DNA of 64,000 bases, from contig JAXMDT010000009.1 in NCBI GenBank assembly GCA_046348685.1, positions 1-64,000 of the forward strand, in the 5' to 3' direction. The stretch comes from JAXMDT01 sp046348685 (lineage in GTDB: Bacteria > Pseudomonadota > Alphaproteobacteria > Rickettsiales > UBA998). Under the pieces are notes generated by a model that worked only from the letters and a program-made list of their open reading frames with translations, made no database searches and was not told the DNA's origin. Below, piece by piece: positions 26,829 to 35,202 of this stretch (position 1 is the stretch's first letter; each line of letters begins with the position of its first letter). The position numbers were made by a program, and so were the translations under genes.

Positions 26829-27572
26829 ATGGATATGTCCCTTGCCCAGCCCCAAAAACGTGCGATTCGACCCGATAGCCCGCGCAAACGGATTAAGGAT
26901 ATGCGTCGCGTCCAGCTTATGGAAGCGGCAATGATCACCATCGCCGCCCATGGCCTGACCCAAACAACTATTGCTCATGTCTCCGCGGCCGCTGGCATGT
27001 CGCGCGGCATCATCAATTTTTATTTCAAAAGCAAAGAGTCAATGCTCCGCGAGACGCTCGCGCATTTACTGCAAACCGAACAGGAAGCAGTTGAGGCCGC
27101 CCTGCAAAAATCTGGCGATAAACCCGTCCGCGAAAAATTATCGCTCGTTACGGAAACGTTATGTTCATCTAAACTGTATAGCAAAAAGCGCCTGGGCGTC
27201 TGGTGTGCATTTGCCGCCCATGCCGCCTCACATGCACCAACCCGTTATCTTTTCGAGCAGTCACATACGTTGCTACTCAAACAATTAACAGCCCTTTGCC
27301 GCGAATCTGGCATGGCTACTCCTAATCTCGCTGCCCAGCATTTACTGACTTTAATTCAAGGCCTGCGCTTTAATATAGCCATGGGTGCAAATAGCCTTGA
27401 TGTGGAGCAAATTCTTGCTTCGCTGCATGTTGATAAGATTGAGGCTGTCAAAGCCGAGCGGCCTAAAATTATTCCGATGGAAAAGCCAATGGCCAAAAAG
27501 CAGCCAAAGAAAAAAACACTTATAGAAAAAGAAGATCCACCGGTTGTCGCCGATTTATTTTCAGCACTTTAA
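26829..27572 (+). CDS. BetI-like TetR family regulator
   Basis: A 247-residue DNA-binding repressor type. The helix-turn-helix is in residues about 40-65 (TQTTIAHVSAAAGMSRGIINFYFKSKESML), as in BetI. The C-terminal ligand domain follows (WCAFAAHAASHAPTRYLFEQ). The last 40 residues are an unusual Lys/Pro-rich tail (PMEKPMAKKQPKKKTLIEKED). No choline-betaine genes are nearby, so the ligand and targets are unknown. It ends one base before a convergent gene. Confidence 0.85.
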   Translation: MDMSLAQPQKRAIRPDSPRKRIKDMRRVQLMEAAMITIAAHGLTQTTIAHVSAAAGMSRGIINFYFKSKESMLRETLAHLLQTEQEAVEAALQKSGDKPVREKLSLVTETLCSSKLYSKKRLGVWCAFAAHAASHAPTRYLFEQSHTLLLKQLTALCRESGMATPNLAAQHLLTLIQGLRFNIAMGANSLDVEQILASLHVDKIEAVKAERPKIIPMEKPMAKKQPKKKTLIEKEDPPVVADLFSAL

Positions 27573-28331
27573 TTAAGCCGCCATATCAAGGATATTTACC
27601 ACATTCATGCGGCTGTTTGTCTGACTGTAAAGCTGGGCAACTTTGGAATATGCGCCGCGTGCAATCGATAAATCGGCTGCCGATGCATCGCCGGGTGCTG
27701 TAGCAGCTGCCGCATAAGCATTACTATCACGCGCGGCTTTTTGCGGGTCGTTCGTCGGCGTCGTCGAAACGCGCACTTCACCGGATGTCGCATAGAGCTT
27801 TCCATCCGGACCTTGCGTTAGTTCATAGATCGGCGTACCGGATGTCAGCCCGCCTGCTGCGGTGAAATGCTGATGCTCATGAGCACGCACACCTGCATCC
27901 GCAACCTGGAGTTTGTTGATAATGTCGGAATTATCTTCCTGTAGTCGTGCTAGATCGAACGGGCTGATATTGATTTTCGGCGGCAGGATATCGCCGAAGC
28001 TCGGTGTGCGATTACCCCGGTCATTATCATTTGCCGGATTACGTTGCTGATTATTCTGTTGAGGTAAACCATATCTCGGATCGTCCACGCCGAGGGATGT
28101 TTTGGTGCCGCTGATGCGCTTGGTAGTGGTTATTGTAGCACTGGTCGCATACATTTGACCATCAGGGCCGATGGTATATTCAAGATCGGTGACCGCGCCG
28201 CCCTGAGCAGCGGCTTTGCGCTGCATCTGGGTACGGATATCGCTATCGGCAGCACGCATTTTGAGCGCTTCCGCGTATAACGAGGAAGCCATCAACATGC
28301 AATTCAGCCCAATATCTCCGACAGAACTCAT
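27573..28331 (-). CDS. SprA-family putative metalloprotease-like protein
   Basis: A 252-residue protein with the PF12118 (SprA-related) hallmark. VRAHEHQHFTAAGG contains an HExxH-type zinc motif (HEHQH) and is followed by a repeated GPDGKLYATSGEVRVS block. A related GPDGQMYATSATI stretch occurs near residue 55, as an internal repeat. The middle is Asn/Gln/Pro-rich. A minor start alternative is MLMASS. The family is poorly characterised; protease activity is inferred from the motif only. Confidence 0.8.
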   Translation of the reverse strand: MSSVGDIGLNCMLMASSLYAEALKMRAADSDIRTQMQRKAAAQGGAVTDLEYTIGPDGQMYATSATITTTKRISGTKTSLGVDDPRYGLPQQNNQQRNPANDNDRGNRTPSFGDILPPKINISPFDLARLQEDNSDIINKLQVADAGVRAHEHQHFTAAGGLTSGTPIYELTQGPDGKLYATSGEVRVSTTPTNDPQKAARDSNAYAAAATAPGDASAADLSIARGAYSKVAQLYSQTNSRMNVVNILDMAA

Positions 28332-28450
28332 TTCACCTCTTCACCCTGCTGGGCAAATACCTAGTGCTTGTTAACCTACACAGGCCACAACCTATTTGGT
28401 TGTATATTATGAGTATATGTAAAACTTAGTGGCTTCACAACAATTATTAA

Positions 28451-28484
28451 TAAAAATCCGGCGGGAGCTTTGCTCGCCGCCGGA
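28451..28484 (-). terminator. Rho-independent terminator after the BI-1 gene
   Basis: On the minus strand a GC-rich hairpin (CCGGCGGCGAGC...GCTCCCGCCGG, one-base bulge, AAA loop) is followed by ATTTTTATT. It lies 28 bases past the stop of the BI-1 gene. Confidence 0.85.
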
Positions 28485-28511
28485 AATCAATACTTTGATG
28501 ATCAATAAGAA

Positions 28512-29240
28512 TTATCGTCTGTCACCAAATAAGCGTAGAAGCATGATAAACAGATTGATGAAATCAAGATAAAGGTTTAACGCACCCATAATCGCAGCGT
28601 TGCCTGCCGCACCCATTGCGTAGTACGTCGATTTAATGCGTTGCGTATCATAAGCCGTCAATCCTGTAAAAAGCAATACACCGATCACAGAGATTGCAAA
28701 TTGCAAACCGCTGCTATGCAGAAATATATTTACAATCGAGGCAATGAAAATACCGAGCACGCCCATCATTAAAAACGAGCCCCAACCCGTCAGATCTTTC
28801 TTTGTGGAATACCCGTAGAGGCTCATGGCTCCAAATGTACCGGCGGTAATGAAGAATACACGCGCAATGCTCTCGCCTGTGTAAATGGCAAAAACGTAAA
28901 ACAGCGATAGCCCCATCAACACTGAAAATATCCAGAAAGATGCCTGCGCAGCCGTTTTTGACAAAGTATGCAGACGGGCACCTAGGAAGAAAACCATACC
29001 TAAAGGCGCAAACATAATAATCCAGGCTAAAGGCGAAACACTCATGCCACCCTGATCATTGACCGTAAACATCAATTTTAAGAATGCCTCTGATGTTCCC
29101 GCAACGTAAGATACCAGTCCCGTCAGCACGAGGGCGCTGGCCATATAGTTATAAACCTGGAGCATGTAGGCGCGCAGGCCAGCGTCGAATTCGACGGCTT
29201 GCGTCTGAGCTCCAACCCCTTGTTTAATAAATGGATTCAT
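28512..29240 (-). CDS. Bax inhibitor-1/YccA-family membrane protein
   Basis: A 242-residue inner-membrane protein with about seven helices and the family features YMASALVLTGLVSYVAG, MGLSLFYVFAIYTGESIARVFFITAGTFGAMSLYGY and a C-terminal DFINLFIMLLRLFG with the conserved Asp. Family members act as pH-sensitive ion leak channels or interact with FtsH, but this one's role is unknown. The start MNPFIKQ (29240) follows AAGGAG; longer readings lack a site. Confidence 0.9.
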   Translation of the reverse strand: MNPFIKQGVGAQTQAVEFDAGLRAYMLQVYNYMASALVLTGLVSYVAGTSEAFLKLMFTVNDQGGMSVSPLAWIIMFAPLGMVFFLGARLHTLSKTAAQASFWIFSVLMGLSLFYVFAIYTGESIARVFFITAGTFGAMSLYGYSTKKDLTGWGSFLMMGVLGIFIASIVNIFLHSSGLQFAISVIGVLLFTGLTAYDTQRIKSTYYAMGAAGNAAIMGALNLYLDFINLFIMLLRLFGDRR

Positions 29241-29444
29241 TTCAAATAACTCCTTCAATAGACGCGACCAACGCGTCATGCATATTATATTGTGTTTATC
29301 GCTGATATTTCAAGTGAAACCGGACATCGTCCATTCATATCTGATCTGCTTGCATTAAATACACATTTCGGCTAGAAGGCTTCCTCCCTACCCGCGGGCG
29401 ATGGCATTGCCTTGCCGGTATTAATCTCAATTATGGAGCTTAAA

Positions 29445-29648
29445 ATGCCAAAGATGAAGACCAAATCAGGCGCTAAAAAGCGCTTTTCCTTTACGGCTAC
29501 GGGCAAAGTTAAGTCCGCCCAAGCCGGCAAACGCCACGGCATGCGCCGCCGATCCAAAGAATTCATCCGTGATGCCCGCGGCACCACGACCTTGAAAGAC
29601 ATGGACGCTAAAGTCGTCAAAAAATCATTCATGCCCTACGGCGGTTAA
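29445..29648 (+). CDS. rpmI: 50S ribosomal protein L35
   Basis: A 67-residue basic protein of the large subunit: MPKMKTKSGAKKRFSFTATGKVK, then HGMRRRSKEFIRDARGTTTL. GGAG precedes the ATG at 29445. It is followed after 11 bases by rplT. The usual upstream gene infC is absent; a BI-1 gene on the other strand is found instead. Confidence 0.97.
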   Translation: MPKMKTKSGAKKRFSFTATGKVKSAQAGKRHGMRRRSKEFIRDARGTTTLKDMDAKVVKKSFMPYGG

Positions 29649-29659
29649 GGAGAACAATC

Positions 29660-30028
29660 ATGGCACACGTAAAACGTGGAGTGACCGGCAGCGCCCGTCA
29701 CAAAAAAGTAGTCAAAATGGCAAAAGGCTATCGCGGTCGTGCAGGTTCCTGCTTCCGCGTCGCTATCGAGAAAGTGGAAAAAGGCCTGCGTTATTCGTAC
29801 CGCGACCGCCGCGCCAAGAAGCGCAACTTCCGCTCGCTCTGGATTCAGCGTATCAATGCTGGCGCGCGTGAACACGGCCTCACCTACTCGCAGCTGATCG
29901 GCGGCCTGAACAAGGCCGGCATCACGCTCGATCGCAAGTCGCTTTCCGAACTCGCGATCCACGATCAGGTGACCTTTGCTGAACTCGCAAAGCAAGCCAA
30001 AGCTGCTATGGAAAAAGCGGCTGCGTAA
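29660..30028 (+). CDS. rplT: 50S ribosomal protein L20
   Basis: A 122-residue large-subunit protein needed early in 50S assembly. It begins MAHVKRGVTGSARHKKVVKMAKGYRGRAGSCFRVA and carries YRDRRAKKRNFRSLWIQRINAGARE. AAGGAG precedes the ATG. A palindromic repeat separates it from pheS. Confidence 0.98.
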   Translation: MAHVKRGVTGSARHKKVVKMAKGYRGRAGSCFRVAIEKVEKGLRYSYRDRRAKKRNFRSLWIQRINAGAREHGLTYSQLIGGLNKAGITLDRKSLSELAIHDQVTFAELAKQAKAAMEKAAA

Positions 30029-30033
30029 TTAAC

Positions 30034-30091
30034 GTCATCCTAAGGAGCGCAGCGACGAAGGATCCAGATTCTTCGCTGCGCTCAGAATGAC
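30034..30091 (+). repeat. REP-like palindrome between rplT and pheS
   Basis: Imperfect palindrome with outer GTCAT/ATGAC ends and a perfect 11-bp inner inverted repeat GAGCGCAGCGA / TCGCTGCGCTC (30045-30055 and 30073-30083). It is of the widespread GTCAT...ATGAC dispersed-repeat type. Its right arm contains the first candidate ATG of pheS (30087). Confidence 0.75.
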
Positions 30092-31193
30092 TTCTATGCT
30101 CAATAGCGCTGAAAAAATCTCGCAGATAGAGAAAGCCGGCTCTTTAAAGGAGCTGGACGATCTGCGCGTTTCACTTCTGGGTAAAAGCGGCGAGATCACG
30201 CAGGCGCTGAAAGAACTTGGCAAGATCGCCCCCGAAGAGCGGAAAGAGCGCGGCCAGGTATTGAACCAGCTGCGCGAGCATTTCACACAGGCCATTGAAT
30301 CCCGCAAAGTGGCTCTCGAATCAGCAGAAGAAGCGGAAAAGCTGGCCAGTGAGAAAATCGATGTCTCGCTACCCCCGCGCCCCTCTTTCAAAGGCAGCAT
30401 CCATCCTATTACGCAGACGATGGACGAGATCATTGCCATCCTGCGCGGCATGGGCTTTGGCGTACGCACCGGCCCCCTCATCGAAGATGATTTCCATAAT
30501 TTCTCAGCGCTGAATATCCCGGAATCACATCCGGCGCGCCAGATGCACGATACGTTTTATGTAAATGGTGAGGTTTCAGGTTCCAGGTTTCAGGTTTCAG
30601 AAGAAAAGAAAGAAAAATCTACCGACACCCGACACCCGGCACCCGGTGCCTACGTCCTGCGCACGCACACGTCACCTGTGCAAATCCGCACGATGATGAG
30701 CGAGAAGCCGCCGATACGCATCATTGCGCCCGGCTCGACGTTCCGCAGCGATTCTGACCAAACGCATACGCCGATGTTCCATCAGGTCGAAGGCCTGCTC
30801 ATCGACAAGAACATTCATATGGGTCATCTCAAAGGCTGCCTAGAGGAATTCCTCCGCAAATTCTTTGATATCGATGATCTGCCGATTCGCTTCCGCCCCA
30901 GCTTTTTCCCGTTCACAGAGCCATCCGCCGAAGTCGATATCGGCTGCGAGCGCACGGCGACGTCTGTCAAGGTCGGCAAAGGTTCCGGCTGGCTGGAAGT
31001 CCTTGGCTGCGGCATGGTACATCCGAATGTCCTTAAAAACTGCAACCTCGATCCTAAGGAGTGGCAAGGTTTTGCCTTCGGCATGGGCGTCGAGCGTCTT
31101 GCCATGCTGAAGTATAATATTCCGGATTTGCGTACCTTCTTTGAATCCGACCTGCGCTGGCTGAACTATTACGGCTTTAGCCCGATTAGCTGA
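30087..31193 (+). CDS. pheS: Phenylalanyl-tRNA synthetase alpha subunit, with in-frame insertion
   Basis: Class II synthetase catalytic subunit. The N-terminal coiled coil (about 1-85) and the motifs HPARQMHDTFY, LRTHTSPVQIR, APGSTFRSDSDQTHTPMFHQVEG, FPFTEPSAEVD and GFAFGMGVERL are present. The 368-residue product is longer than usual. About 26 extra residues (EVSGSRFQVSEEKK...RHPAPGA) interrupt the stretch between HDTFY and LRTHTS, coming from heptamer-repeat DNA at 30572-30649. The start is 30087 or 30096; neither has a clear ribosome-binding site because a REP-like palindrome occupies the leader. Confidence 0.93.
   Translation: MTSMLNSAEKISQIEKAGSLKELDDLRVSLLGKSGEITQALKELGKIAPEERKERGQVLNQLREHFTQAIESRKVALESAEEAEKLASEKIDVSLPPRPSFKGSIHPITQTMDEIIAILRGMGFGVRTGPLIEDDFHNFSALNIPESHPARQMHDTFYVNGEVSGSRFQVSEEKKEKSTDTRHPAPGAYVLRTHTSPVQIRTMMSEKPPIRIIAPGSTFRSDSDQTHTPMFHQVEGLLIDKNIHMGHLKGCLEEFLRKFFDIDDLPIRFRPSFFPFTEPSAEVDIGCERTATSVKVGKGSGWLEVLGCGMVHPNVLKNCNLDPKEWQGFAFGMGVERLAMLKYNIPDLRTFFESDLRWLNYYGFSPIS
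30572..30649 (+). repeat. Heptamer-repeat insertion inside pheS
   Basis: Four tandem GGTTTCA-type heptamers (30572-30599), a 22-base purine-rich spacer and four CCGACAC-type heptamers (30622-30649) total 78 bases, exactly 26 codons. Read on opposite strands, both halves follow an ACCNGAN-type heptad, so the unit is a quasi-palindrome. It adds residues without breaking the frame. Confidence 0.75.
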
Positions 31194-31200
31194 GAACATC

Positions 31201-33567
31201 ATGAAATTTACCCTCTCCTGGCTCAAAGAATTTTTGGATACGAACGCAAGCGTTGCGGAGATTTCTGCGAAGCTGACGGCGCTTGGGCTGGAAGTGGAAT
31301 CAGTTGAGGATAAATCCGAGACCTTGAAAGCCTTTACCGTGGCGGAAATCCTGGCCGCGGAGAAGCATCCCGATGCCGATCGCCTTCGCGTGTGCCAGGT
31401 GCTGACCCATGCCGGAGAGCGCCAGATCGTCTGCGGCGCGCCGAATGCGCGGGCGGGTATCAAAGTCATTCTCGCCGATATCGGCGTCACTATTCCAAAT
31501 GGTAATTTCGTTATCAAGAAATCCAAAATCCGCGGCGTGGAAAGCAATGGCATGCTGTGCTCCGCTGCAGAATTGGGTTTGGGCGAGAACAGCGATGGCA
31601 TTGTGGAATTGCCTGCAAATGCAAAAGTGGGCGATTCCATCGTCAGCGTGCTTGGCCTTGATGACCCGCTCTTCGATATCGCCATCACCCCGAACCGTGG
31701 CGATTGCCTCGGCGTTTATGGTATTGCGCGTGACCTCGCGGCTTCCGGCATCGGCACACTGAAACCCTATACTACCAAAGCCGTCAAAGGTTCTGGCACG
31801 GCAGGACGCGGCATCCTGCTTAAAACAGACAATTGCAGAATGTTCGTTGGCCGCCTGATTTCCGGCGTCAAAAATGGTCCCAGCCCCGAATGGCTGCAAA
31901 AGAAATTGAAGGCCGTTGGCCTGCGCCCGATTTCGGCACTAGTCGATATCACCAATTACATGACGATAGCATTTGGACGCCCGTTGCACGTGTATGATGC
32001 GGATAAACTGAATGGCGACATCATCGTGCGCCACTCCAATGGCGGCGAATCGCTGAAAGCGCTCAACGATAAAACCTATATCCTTGCGCCTGGCCTCTGC
32101 GTGATTGCCGATGAAAAAAACACGCTCGGCCTCGGCGGTGTGGTCGGTGGCACGGAAAGCGGCTGCACCGAAGAGACAAAAAATGTTTTTCTGGAAGCGG
32201 CTTGGTTTGAACCGGCGGCGATTGCCAAAACCGGCCGCGCCCTGCAGATCGATTCCGATGCACGCTACCGTTTCGAACGCACAGTTGACCCTGAATTTGT
32301 GATACCAGGCGCCGAGATTGCCACGCAGATGATCCTCGATCTTTGCGGCGGGGCGGCTTCCGAGCTGGTCGTTGCTGGCACACCACCAAAACTAAACAAA
32401 CTTATTTCCTTCTCGCCGGACAGCGTGGCGCATATCGGCGGCGTGAAGCAGGATGAGGCGACGACGCAAACCATCCTTGAGCATCTCGGCTTTGCGATTG
32501 AAAAGAGAAATGGCGTTTGGGATATATTGCCTCCGTCGTGGCGGCCAGAAATGTCGCATGAAGCCGATCTTGTCGAAGAAGTGCTGCGTGTGCGCGGCTA
32601 TGATGCGATTCCGAATACCCCACTACCGCACACCGCTGCACCCTTGCACGACGATGCGGCCATGAAAGAGCGTTCGCTTCGCCGTCTGCTCGCTGCACGC
32701 GGACTTTCCGAGTGCCATCATTTTGCGTTCGTACCGCGTGAACATGCCGAGAGATTTGCTGGAGGACAGGCACTCATCACCGTTGCCAATCCGATCAACG
32801 CCGAGATGGACACGATGCGTCCTTCCCTGCTCCCGGCGCTGCTTTCCGCCACCAAGCGTAATATGGATCGCGGGACATTTTCGCTGTCGCTCTTTGAATT
32901 AGGGTCAACCTTCTTTGGCCTTAACCCAGAAGCGCAACCGACCTATGCTGCCGGCATTCGCAGCGGCAATGCGCCGCAATCTTGGGAAGGAAAACCGCGT
33001 GCGCTCGATTGCTTCGACGCGAAGGCCGATCTTTATGCCGCGCTGGATGCCATGGGCATAGACGGCGAGAAATTAAAAATTTCAGCGGCTGCTGAATGGT
33101 ATCATCCGGGCAAATCGGCGAGCCTTGGATTCGCGCCAAATAAACCGGTGGCGCAGTTTGGTGCGATTCACCCTGCTATTTTGCGCTTGTTTGGCATTGA
33201 TCAGGAAGCGGTGGCGTTCGAAATCAATCTTTCTGCATTGCCCGAGAAAAAGAAAAAAGCCCCGGAAGCGATCAAGCTTTCCGATTTCCAATCCTCCGTA
33301 CGCGACTTTGCGTTCATTGTCGATACGACGGTTGCTGCCGGTGAATTGCTCGCCGCCATTAAAAAAACCGAGCAAGGCCTGATCCGTGAGGTGACCTTAT
33401 TCGACGTTTATCAGGGCAAAGGCATCCCGGAGGATAAGAAATCCCTGGCGATTTCAGTGACCCTGCAGGCAGACGACCGGACGTTAAGTGAGGCAGATCT
33501 AAGTCAAGCCTCTGATAAAATTATTAAAATCGCCAAAGAGCAATTTAAGGCCGAACTCCGCGCCTAG
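31201..33567 (+). CDS. pheT: Phenylalanyl-tRNA synthetase beta subunit
   Basis: Beta subunit of the alpha2-beta2 enzyme. It has 788 residues. The N-terminal tRNA-binding EMAP-like domain (about 40-150, LRVCQVLTHAGERQIVCGAPNA) comes first, then the B3/B4 editing region (about 210-390), the B5 domain, the catalytic-like core and the C-terminal ferredoxin-fold anticodon-binding domain (SDFQSSVRDFAFIVD to the end). It follows pheS by seven bases, an operon. No insertion like that in pheS is seen. Confidence 0.97.
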   Translation: MKFTLSWLKEFLDTNASVAEISAKLTALGLEVESVEDKSETLKAFTVAEILAAEKHPDADRLRVCQVLTHAGERQIVCGAPNARAGIKVILADIGVTIPNGNFVIKKSKIRGVESNGMLCSAAELGLGENSDGIVELPANAKVGDSIVSVLGLDDPLFDIAITPNRGDCLGVYGIARDLAASGIGTLKPYTTKAVKGSGTAGRGILLKTDNCRMFVGRLISGVKNGPSPEWLQKKLKAVGLRPISALVDITNYMTIAFGRPLHVYDADKLNGDIIVRHSNGGESLKALNDKTYILAPGLCVIADEKNTLGLGGVVGGTESGCTEETKNVFLEAAWFEPAAIAKTGRALQIDSDARYRFERTVDPEFVIPGAEIATQMILDLCGGAASELVVAGTPPKLNKLISFSPDSVAHIGGVKQDEATTQTILEHLGFAIEKRNGVWDILPPSWRPEMSHEADLVEEVLRVRGYDAIPNTPLPHTAAPLHDDAAMKERSLRRLLAARGLSECHHFAFVPREHAERFAGGQALITVANPINAEMDTMRPSLLPALLSATKRNMDRGTFSLSLFELGSTFFGLNPEAQPTYAAGIRSGNAPQSWEGKPRALDCFDAKADLYAALDAMGIDGEKLKISAAAEWYHPGKSASLGFAPNKPVAQFGAIHPAILRLFGIDQEAVAFEINLSALPEKKKKAPEAIKLSDFQSSVRDFAFIVDTTVAAGELLAAIKKTEQGLIREVTLFDVYQGKGIPEDKKSLAISVTLQADDRTLSEADLSQASDKIIKIAKEQFKAELRA

Positions 33568-33624
33568 TCATATTATTGTCATATTATTCCGCTAGTTTGC
33601 TCCAAACAAAAAGAAGAGCACTCT

Positions 33625-34059
33625 ATGCCAGACAATTATCTTGTACCAAATAAGCAGCAACTGCGCGCGATTCAATGCGCGATAGATACTTTTGGCTCTG
33701 CTGACCAGCCGTCAAATTTCATACGTCCTTTCGATCTCAATCATATTCAAACAGATGATGTCTCTTTACGGGCCATTCGCAGCGCGATGTATGGGTTAGG
33801 CTTGATTCCAGCGATCTCCAACGAGCCCCATGATCCAGATAATGCCAACGGCAAAATGCTGATTGCAGCGGTGAAGGAATTTCAACGTCAGCATGACATT
33901 ACACCGGATGGAGTTGTCGGCAACAATACGCTCACGGAATTGCGTCCTACACTCGCTATTTACAGCCACGAAGTAACGCCCGACGAAGAGTTGCCGCCGC
34001 CGTTACCATGGTGGAGTTATAAAACGGCGGACATCACCAAGGATAAAACACGTGTTTGA
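33625..34059 (+). CDS. Peptidoglycan-binding-domain-like protein
   Basis: A 144-residue protein with a likely PF01471-type repeat at about residues 75-113 (GKMLIAAVKEFQRQHDITPDGVVGNNTLTEL), the motif used to bind murein. An N-terminal half of unknown kind precedes it. No signal peptide is seen, which is odd for a wall-binding protein. A Pro-rich C-terminus (EELPPPLPWWSYKT) follows. AAGAAGAG precedes the ATG. It is followed after 13 bases by an unknown gene. Confidence 0.7.
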   Translation: MPDNYLVPNKQQLRAIQCAIDTFGSADQPSNFIRPFDLNHIQTDDVSLRAIRSAMYGLGLIPAISNEPHDPDNANGKMLIAAVKEFQRQHDITPDGVVGNNTLTELRPTLAIYSHEVTPDEELPPPLPWWSYKTADITKDKTRV

Positions 34060-34072
34060 TTAGGAGATAATC

Positions 34073-34453
34073 ATGGTTACCGAGGCAGAAAAAAGGCTCT
34101 CTACGAGCGAAGAATTCGATCTTTTTAAAATCGCCATTGCTGCAAGGATCGCAGTAGGCAAAGAGGGTATTGGCGAAGATTTTATTTCGTCTGCGACTGA
34201 GGCAGTTATTAATGACGTCGTTGAGAGAGCAACCGGGGCGGCCGTTCGTTCCGGAAACTATATTACTGAAAACACCCTAAAAACATTCTTTGATACGTCT
34301 TACAAAGTAAAACATACGGATCGAGGCGCTCATCATTACGGAAAAGCCCTGACTATTTTAACTGAAGTTTTTAGAGAAGTGGCAACACCTGAGACAGGAA
34401 TTACAGATATTATGGCTCTTTCGCCTGAACGCAGCGTCCACCTTGGTGGCTAA
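34073..34453 (+). CDS. Unknown small soluble protein
   Basis: A 126-residue protein with no recognised family. It is mainly helical, acidic at the start (TEAEKRLSTSEEFDLFKIAIAARIAVGKEGIGEDF), with a central HTDRGAHHYGKALTIL segment. TAGGAGATAATC before the ATG is a good ribosome-binding site. It probably shares a transcript with the preceding peptidoglycan-binding-like gene. Its last four bases overlap a convergent small gene. Confidence 0.6.
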   Translation: MVTEAEKRLSTSEEFDLFKIAIAARIAVGKEGIGEDFISSATEAVINDVVERATGAAVRSGNYITENTLKTFFDTSYKVKHTDRGAHHYGKALTILTEVFREVATPETGITDIMALSPERSVHLGG

Positions 34454-34611
34454 GACTTAACCGGCTGCTTCATCCACTCGTCGTTATCAGTACCCATGAT
34501 TTCATGCAGCAGTTCGGTATGACCCGCTTGTTGCATTTTGAGCAGAACGTTCTTGCTGATCGCTTGGATGCTGACGCTGCTATAAGTGGTCGGGAAATAG
34601 GTGGGCTGCAT
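34450..34611 (-). CDS. Unknown 53-residue protein
   Basis: A short frame read from the sequence: it begins MQPTYFPTTYSSVSIQAISK and ends DEWMKQPVKS. AGGAG lies five bases before the ATG, a very good Shine-Dalgarno. The product is neutral, partly helical and without membrane helix or signal peptide. No family recognised. It is convergent with the 126-residue gene and preceded by A+T-rich DNA that could hold its promoter. Confidence 0.55.
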   Translation of the reverse strand: MQPTYFPTTYSSVSIQAISKNVLLKMQQAGHTELLHEIMGTDNDEWMKQPVKS

Positions 34612-34840
34612 GTAAGACTCCTGTCACGGGTAGAAAAGTGAAGTGTGTTTACTATACCAATCACCTCTTAACGTGCCGTAAAAGCATCCTTTAATTTAGG
34701 TTAATTTTATTAAGGCTAGATTTTTATTCTTAAATTTGATAAGCTTACAAAAATAAAATTTCTTGCCGCATTTTAAATGCACGGATGGGTTGTGCTGTCC
34801 GTTTTACGTAAAATTAGATGTATGAAAGTAGGATAATCCT

Positions 34841-35023
34841 ATGAAAAACTTTTTTTTGATGACCTTTCTTACTTTTTTCCTGATTGCATTCCTTGCTAGC
34901 GGTGCGGCGGTACAGACATTACCTTGGCGCGATCAACTTTCCTTCTTTGCGAATCAGTCGCTTTTTTACATTCAGCAAACCACCCAGCCTTTCTTCGATT
35001 GGCTGCACGACGTCGCTAACTAG
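34841..35023 (+). CDS. Small single-pass membrane protein
   Basis: A 60-residue protein. Residues 3-25 (NFFLMTFLTFFLIAFLASGAAV) are a membrane helix or signal anchor, followed by an aromatic amphipathic tail (WRDQLSFFANQSLFYIQQTTQPFFDWLHDVAN). AGGAT lies seven bases before the ATG. No family recognised. Located about 50 bases before tRNA-Gly. Confidence 0.6.
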   Translation: MKNFFLMTFLTFFLIAFLASGAAVQTLPWRDQLSFFANQSLFYIQQTTQPFFDWLHDVAN

Positions 35024-35073
35024 CCGCTATTGACCATTCCAATTCTCCCGTTAGAGTGCGGCGTTGATCTCGT

Positions 35074-35147
35074 GCGGGTGTAGTTCAATGGTAGAACGGC
35101 AGCTTCCCAAGCTGCATACGAGGGTTCGATTCCCTTCACCCGCTCCA
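35074..35147 (+). tRNA. tRNA-Gly (anticodon CCC)
   Basis: Complete tRNA with encoded CCA. The acceptor GCGGGTG pairs with CACCCGC. The anticodon stem GCAGC/GCTGC holds loop TTCCCAA, anticodon CCC (GGG codons). The T-arm is GAGGG-TTCGATT-CCCTT. Its last 19 bases recur exactly at 35279-35297, after the split-T-arm repeat. Confidence 0.96.
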
Positions 35148-35180
35148 ATTTCAGTTGGCCATCGGTCAAATGAAATTGGA
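35144..35180 (+). repeat. Palindrome starting at the tRNA-Gly CCA end
   Basis: Perfect 10-bp outer arms TCCAATTTCA / TGAAATTGGA (35144-35153, 35171-35180) begin on the discriminator and CCA of the tRNA. An inner TTGGCC...GGTCAA continues the stem with one G-T pair. There is no T-run, and the arm sequence is unrelated to the Leu and Pro palindromes. Confidence 0.85.
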
Positions 35181-35202
35181 ATAGTGTTTAAGGGAAGCGA
35201 AC

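Noticed and set aside
34470..34664. 64-codon minus-strand frame
   Set aside because: It overlaps the better 53-codon frame that has an AGGAG site; no site of its own and low-quality composition.
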